From NCBI GenBank assembly GCA_041745535.1, contig JBGTIS010000190.1:1-63632 (forward strand): a stretch of DNA of 63,632 nt, written 5' to 3'. How positions within the stretch are numbered: the first letter of the stretch is position 1; each line of letters begins with the position of its first letter. The notes beneath the pieces were generated by a model that was not told where the DNA came from, searched no databases, and saw only the letters and a program-made list of their open reading frames with translations. Positions 59,433-63,632 of the stretch are shown here, piece by piece. The DNA is from JBGTIS01 sp041745535. GTDB lineage: Bacteria; Bacteroidota; Bacteroidia; Cytophagales; Cyclobacteriaceae. Both the position numbers and the translations under genes were made by a program.

Positions 59433-59787
59433 TACTGCCGCTTTTGTCAGGAAATCAGCATTTTCAATTTATGCCTAAACGCTTATTTTGGTAAAACCAC
59501 TGGTTAAATAAATTGTTGCGTTAATATATCTAATTGCTGACTTTTTACCTCAGAAAATGTATAACAATTGTGCGGAATCAGATTGTAAAATACCTAAATT
59601 AGGAATAGCAATATGTTGATTTGCCTATGCCAGGCGGGAGGTAAAAGCACTCCTTGCTGGAAAATGGATGCGAGTCCTGTAAAATGAATCCGCATTCAAA
59701 GGAACCTGTTTTGGTTACGTTTGTAATTGAATTCTTTACAAACGCATAACCGTGCTATTATAGTATCTACTTACTCTATGCCTTATT
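59433..59787. other. 355-base upstream region of the LytS-type kinase
   Basis: The first two thirds are AT-rich and show no gene or clear structure. The last third holds a candidate promoter and an inverted repeat. Confidence 0.5.
59716..59743 (+). promoter_or_regulatory. Candidate -7 promoter with overlapping inverted repeat
   Basis: TACGTTTG (59716-59723) matches TAnnTTTG. GTTTGTAA (59719-59726) and TTACAAAC (59736-59743) are perfect 8-bp inverted arms with a 9-base spacer and overlap the -7 element. The kinase ATG is 45 bases further on. A dimeric regulator bound here would cover the promoter. Confidence 0.45.
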
Positions 59788-61773
59788 ATGCTACCTCATT
59801 TCTCTTTGTGGTCATTTTCACTGTTACTGCTTTTATCCTGCTCATCTGTAATTGCACAGGGGACAAGGGATAGTTTGCTTTTTTTACTAAAAGCAAAGCC
59901 TCACGATACCGCGAAAGTTGATATTTACTTATCATTACACAAGTCTTCGCTAATGGAAGATACTGCCCAGGCTATGGGCTATCTTCGTAATGCCATTGCG
60001 CTTAGCGAAAAAACAAACGATAAAAAGCGAATGAGCCGTTCCTATTTACAATTAGCCCGTTTCTACGACCAGTATGGCCAGTTATCCGAAGCCCAGCATG
60101 CTTTGGCCCATGTAGAACAGCAGCTTGCGTATTTTCATGACACGGCTATTGAAGCTACTTTTTTTATGCTGAGAGGTATTATCTATTACTTTGAAGGCAC
60201 GTATGATAAAGCCATAGACGATATGTGGAAGGCGCGCTCCCTTTACGAGCTACTGGGCGATTCAACTACAGTTGCTTCCTGTTATATTAATATTGGCGTA
60301 GACTACCTGGAATTAGATAATCCGGACAAAGCACTGGAATACTATCAAAAAGGCTTGGAGGTTTACAAAAATACAGGCTATGAAAAAGGCGTTGCCATGG
60401 CATTGGGAAACATCGGTGTAATATATAAAATCAAGAATGATTTTGATAAGGCGCTGGACTACTACCATCAATCGCTTCAGGTAAACGAGCAACATGGTTA
60501 TCTGGAAGAAGCCAGGGTAGATTTGAATAACATCGGTGTGTTATACGAAGAAAAAGGCGACTACAAAAAAGCGTCGGAGTTTCATAAAAAATCGCAGGAA
60601 GTATCCGAATCATTAGATTCGCCGTGGGGTATTTTATCGTCAAAGTTTAATCTGGCACTCATAGCGTTTAAAATAGGGAATTATGGAAAAGCTATTTACG
60701 ACTTTGATGAAATCATTGAAACTGCTCAGGTGCTCAACTACAAAGAATTTATTAAAGATTCTTACAAGGTTTTATCGGAAATTTATCAAAAAACAGGTAA
60801 CCTCCAACTGGCCCTGGATTACAGAATAGCATATGAAACATGGAAAGACAGCCTTATCAGCGAGCACCATTTGAATCAGGTAGCTGAACTGGAGACAAAA
60901 TATGAAACGGAGAAAAAGGAAAAGCAGATTGCGCTGCTGGCTCAGGAAAAAAAAATTCAGGAAAAAGAAGCCCAGCGACAGGCCACTATGAAAAAAGCGT
61001 CCCTGGGCGGGCTTTTCGCGGTGCTGCTGCTGGCCAGTTTATTCATATACCTGCTCCGGCAACGCATCAAAAACCAGAAGTTATTAGCAGCCAAAAACGA
61101 GGAAGTAAAGCAGGCTCAGTTTAAACAGCAGCTTACCGAACTGGAAACCAAAGCCTTGCGTGCACAGATCAACCCACATTTCATGTTCAACTGCCTGAAC
61201 TCCATCAACCGCATGATCTTACACAACGAAACAGATAATGCCTCCTGCTATCTGGCCAAATTCTCAAAGCTGATCCGGTTAATTCTGGAAAACGCGGAAG
61301 AAACCACCGTTTCTCTGGAAAAGGAACTGGCTTTGCTCGAATCGTATATCCAGCTGGAAGCACTGCGTTTTAAAGGCAAAATCAATTACCAGATTTCAGT
61401 GGATGAAAGCGTAGATCCGGAAGAGACTTACCTGCCTTCCATGGTATTGCAGCCTTTTGTGGAAAACGCCATCTGGCATGGACTGACGCACAAAGAAACA
61501 GCGGAGTTGGGCATGATCAATATTGTAATCAAAGAAGAAGATGACCGGTTGCTGTGTACCATTGAAGACAATGGTATTGGCAGGGAACAAGCCAGAATAT
61601 TAAGTGAGAAATCGGTACTGAAAAGCAAGTCGCTGGGCATGAAGATCACCGAAGAACGGTTGCGGTTGCTCAGCAAAAAGCAGTTGGAAAAACTGATCAA
61701 CATCACCGACCTGAAAGATTCCATGAACCGGGCCTTGGGCACACGGGTAGATATTTTGCTCCCTATTACTTAA
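59788..61773 (+). CDS. LytS-type sensor histidine kinase with TPR repeats
   Basis: The 661-residue protein has a signal peptide (SLLLLLSCSSVIAQ) and six to seven TPR repeats at about 30-370 (AMALGNIGVIYKIKNDFDKA and similar). A coiled coil at 370-405 precedes one membrane helix (LGGLFAVLLLASLFIYLL). The His_kinase domain has ALRAQINPHFMFNCLNSINR, where the phosphorylated histidine lies, and the ATPase block ends with VENAIWHG and IEDNGIGREQA. Periplasmic TPRs probably bind a ligand or partner protein. The response regulator gene begins 3 bases later. Confidence 0.93.
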   Translation: MLPHFSLWSFSLLLLLSCSSVIAQGTRDSLLFLLKAKPHDTAKVDIYLSLHKSSLMEDTAQAMGYLRNAIALSEKTNDKKRMSRSYLQLARFYDQYGQLSEAQHALAHVEQQLAYFHDTAIEATFFMLRGIIYYFEGTYDKAIDDMWKARSLYELLGDSTTVASCYINIGVDYLELDNPDKALEYYQKGLEVYKNTGYEKGVAMALGNIGVIYKIKNDFDKALDYYHQSLQVNEQHGYLEEARVDLNNIGVLYEEKGDYKKASEFHKKSQEVSESLDSPWGILSSKFNLALIAFKIGNYGKAIYDFDEIIETAQVLNYKEFIKDSYKVLSEIYQKTGNLQLALDYRIAYETWKDSLISEHHLNQVAELETKYETEKKEKQIALLAQEKKIQEKEAQRQATMKKASLGGLFAVLLLASLFIYLLRQRIKNQKLLAAKNEEVKQAQFKQQLTELETKALRAQINPHFMFNCLNSINRMILHNETDNASCYLAKFSKLIRLILENAEETTVSLEKELALLESYIQLEALRFKGKINYQISVDESVDPEETYLPSMVLQPFVENAIWHGLTHKETAELGMINIVIKEEDDRLLCTIEDNGIGREQARILSEKSVLKSKSLGMKITEERLRLLSKKQLEKLINITDLKDSMNRALGTRVDILLPIT

Positions 61774-61776
61774 CCT

Positions 61777-62526
61777 ATGATACAAACCCTGATCATCGAC
61801 GACGAAGACGACGCGCGGGAAGCGCTGAAAATAGCGATCGGGAAGTATTGCCCGGATGTTTCTATCCTGGATGTTTGTGAAACACCGGAACGGGGGCTGG
61901 CTGCCATTCAACAGCTAAAGCCCGAACTGGTATTTCTGGATGTGCAAATGCCCCACATGTCGGGTTTCGACCTATTGCAACAAGTATCTCCCGTTACCTT
62001 TGAAGTGATTTTTGTGACCGCTCACGATCAGTATGCCATCAAAGCCATTCGATTCAGCGCGTTAGATTATCTGTTGAAGCCGGTAGATGTGGATGACCTG
62101 ATGCATGCCGTTGGCAAAGTGCGGGAACGTTTATCGCGGAAAAACAGCGCGGATCAGTACCAGTCGGTGCTGAACAATATTCAGTACAGGTCCGGAAAAA
62201 TTGAACGGCTGGCAGTGCCTACCCTGGAAGGCATCGATTTTTTTAATACCGACGACATTATTTACTGCCAGGCCGACGGCAACTACACTACCCTGTTCCT
62301 GAAAAATAAACCACACAAACTGATTTCCAGAAACCTGAAAGATTTTGAAAGTCTGCTCATGGAATCAGGCTTTTGCCGCGTGCATCATTCTTCCCTCATC
62401 AACATGAAGCACATCCAGAAATACGTAAAAGGCGAAGGTGGGTACGTTATTCTTACCGATAACCACCATGTGGATATTTCACGCCGCAAGAAAGAAGAGT
62501 TTTTAAGTTTGCTGGATAAGCTTTAA
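61777..62526 (+). CDS. LytTR-family response regulator
   Basis: The 249-residue protein has a receiver domain at 1-120, with IIDDEDDARE, the phosphoacceptor aspartate in LVFLDVQMPHMSG and the conserved lysine in LLKPVDVDDL. The LytTR DNA-binding domain spans about 145-245 (GIDFFNTDDIIYCQADGNYT, RVHHSSLINMKHIQKYVKG). It is the cognate partner of the kinase upstream. Targets are not evident in this window. Confidence 0.93.
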   Translation: MIQTLIIDDEDDAREALKIAIGKYCPDVSILDVCETPERGLAAIQQLKPELVFLDVQMPHMSGFDLLQQVSPVTFEVIFVTAHDQYAIKAIRFSALDYLLKPVDVDDLMHAVGKVRERLSRKNSADQYQSVLNNIQYRSGKIERLAVPTLEGIDFFNTDDIIYCQADGNYTTLFLKNKPHKLISRNLKDFESLLMESGFCRVHHSSLINMKHIQKYVKGEGGYVILTDNHHVDISRRKKEEFLSLLDKL

Positions 62527-62544
62527 CAGGCAATTTCCCAAGCC

Positions 62545-62746
62545 GCGTTTTCCAGGATGATTTTGAGGAGTTAGAGATTGCCGTATGAAGCGGCGGGATT
62601 TGATAGGCCATCTTACAAGGTTAGGGTATGAATTACTCCGTGAAGGTGGACGGCATTCGTGGTGGCACAATCCAGCACTGACAAACGGTCGGCTATTTTC
62701 AGCGTTTCCCGGTTTTTCATATATGTAATTCTGATTTCAGTTTGTG
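62545..62746 (+). pseudogene. HicA-type toxin remnant with antitoxin tail
   Basis: A frame ending DDFEELEIAV has its stop overlapping an ATG at 62586. From there the DNA encodes MKRRDLIGHLTRLGYELLRE and then GGRHSWWHNPALTNGRLFSA, which matches the N-terminal two thirds of HicA (double-stranded RNA-binding-like toxin, with the catalytic histidine in GRHSWW). It stops after FPGFSYM where the normal PRHxEI tail should continue. The antitoxin part has lost its 5' region. It is a broken module, and nothing else is recognised up to the hairpin element. Confidence 0.65.
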
Positions 62747-62816
62747 TTATAACCCCTGATATAAAATAAATTTTACACTTTTAATAGGGTTACACGAAGA
62801 TGAGGCTGTTCGCGTT

Positions 62817-62947
62817 TTAAGTAGTGGAGCAATAGTTTTAGGGTATTCTCCCCGGATTTATTCCGGGGTCCCATGAATGGGATGCCGGAATTCGGCAAAG
62901 CCTCATCCGGCAAGAAAACACCGAATTACTTTTGCTCACCTACTTAA
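62817..62947. repeat. Small inverted-repeat element with nested hairpins
   Basis: TTAAGTAGTGGAGCAA (62817-62832) is almost the reverse complement of TTGCTCACCTACTTAA (62932-62947), with a two-base swap. Between them are CCCCGGA-TTTAT-TCCGGGG, CCCAT-GA-ATGGG and GCCG-GAATT-CGGC hairpins. The whole is 131 bp and looks like a small non-coding mobile element or a REP cluster. No gene is seen in it. Confidence 0.55.
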
Positions 62948-63004
62948 TACACTGTAATCTAAGTTTTATAGTATATTAGGGATAAATTATAAAATTAGCA
63001 GAAG

Positions 63005-63632
63005 ATGGAAAAGCACCATATCCGTTTAACAGCAGGTGACAAGACTTATTTAGAAAATTTATTAGCTAAAGGAAGGTTATCAGCTAGAGTTTATAGAAGA
63101 GCCTTAGGACTTTTACTTCTTAATGAGGGTAAAACCCTGGAAGCGGTAGCAACTATTGTGAAAGTAGATAGGGATACAGTAGGAAGATGGCGGCAAGGTT
63201 ATCAAGGTGAGGGACTTTCAGCTATTTTGCAGGATAAGGCTCGCAGTGGACGACCAGTAGTGATCAAGGGTGTAGAGCGGGCTAAGATCACTGCTCTAGC
63301 ATGTAGTCAAGCCCCTGAAGGCCATGCTCGCTGGAGCTTGCGTTTATTGGCTGATAAGATTGTAGAATTAGGTTATTGTGAGCATATTTCACATAATCAG
63401 GTAGGGGTAATTCTAAAAAAAATGAACTCAAGCCACACTTAAAGAAGCAATGGTGTATGGGTAAGATCACAGCATCTTTTCTAGCACATATGGAAATGAT
63501 TTTATGGTTATATAGTTTATCATATGATCACCTGTATCCGGTAGTGTGTTTTGATGAACGGCCTTGTTTTTTAATAGAAGACATAGTATCTCCATTGCCC
63601 ATGCGAATGGGAATCCTACACAAAGAACACTA
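63005..63632 (+). mobile_element. IS630-type transposase, two frames, cut by window edge
   Basis: The first frame (63005-63442, 145 residues) encodes an N-terminal helix-turn-helix region (LEAVATIVKVDRDTVGRWRQ, RSGRPVVIKGVERAKI) and stops after KKMNSSHT. A -1 shift at eight A residues (63415-63422) continues KNELKPHLKKQWCMGKI through YDHLYPVVCFDERPCF, where the first catalytic aspartate lies, and runs to the right edge. IS630-family elements commonly use such A-tract shifts. Terminal repeats were not identified, and the left end is somewhere before 63005. Confidence 0.85.

Overview
The window looks like a chromosomal segment from a Cytophagales-type member of the Bacteroidota. The signs are TonB-dependent receptors with carboxypeptidase-like N-terminal domains, lipoproteins with short lipoboxes, DUF4136, DUF5602 and DUF2961 families, a type IX secretion C-terminal sorting domain, LytS/LytTR regulation, candidate TAnnTTTG -7 elements and very few Shine-Dalgarno sites. 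No rRNA, tRNA, CRISPR array or prophage was seen.

Positions 1-10.5 kb hold housekeeping and vitamin functions. A TonB receptor, cut by the left edge, sits behind a TPP riboswitch. Upstream of it on the same strand lie a NadR-like kinase, a Pnu-family transporter, a PLP decarboxylase and an acetyltransferase, which together read as thiamin uptake and salvage. hemW (TTG start), an NDH-2 type NADH dehydrogenase and uvrA follow. From 10.8 to 16 kb there is an LVIVD-repeat lipoprotein that appears split into two genes, a barrel protein, a lytic transglycosylase, a LOG-family protein and an epimerase. From 15.9 to 20.7 kb a TonB receptor and an IPT/TIG surface lipoprotein each carry arrays of TGTTAA hexamers at 11-bp spacing, placed identically relative to a -7-like element. 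This resembles Pho boxes and suggests a phosphate-starvation outer-membrane system.

Positions 21-33 kb hold manA, folB, a DivIVA-like protein, a WD40 protein, an ABC exporter pair, an acyl-CoA synthetase resembling plant AAE17/18, a DUF4136 lipoprotein, a methyltransferase and a GH172-type lipoprotein. From 33 to 40 kb there is a complete YbhFGSR-like efflux operon (two permeases, two ATPases, HlyD, TolC) with a TetR regulator and three near-identical palindromic operators. An Rrf2 regulator with its own palindrome and a DODA-type dioxygenase come next, then a CorA transporter whose leader can form mutually exclusive hairpins around a strong ribosome binding site.

Positions 43-63.6 kb look accessory. 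A PAS-LuxR regulator is followed by a five-gene run (DUF5602, NTF2-like, cupin, lipoprotein, SDR), an SGNH/MBOAT acyl-transfer pair and a RES/Xre toxin-antitoxin module between 55-bp direct repeats. After that comes a stretch rich in decay: a LuxR remnant, a repeat protein missing its middle, a flavin oxidase missing its middle, an alpha-glucosidase with a frameshift and a HicA remnant. Intact SMR, NmrA-like, DUF427, diheme cytochrome c and LytS/LytTR genes sit among them, and the window ends inside an IS630-type transposase. This mix suggests a site of repeated insertion and deletion.
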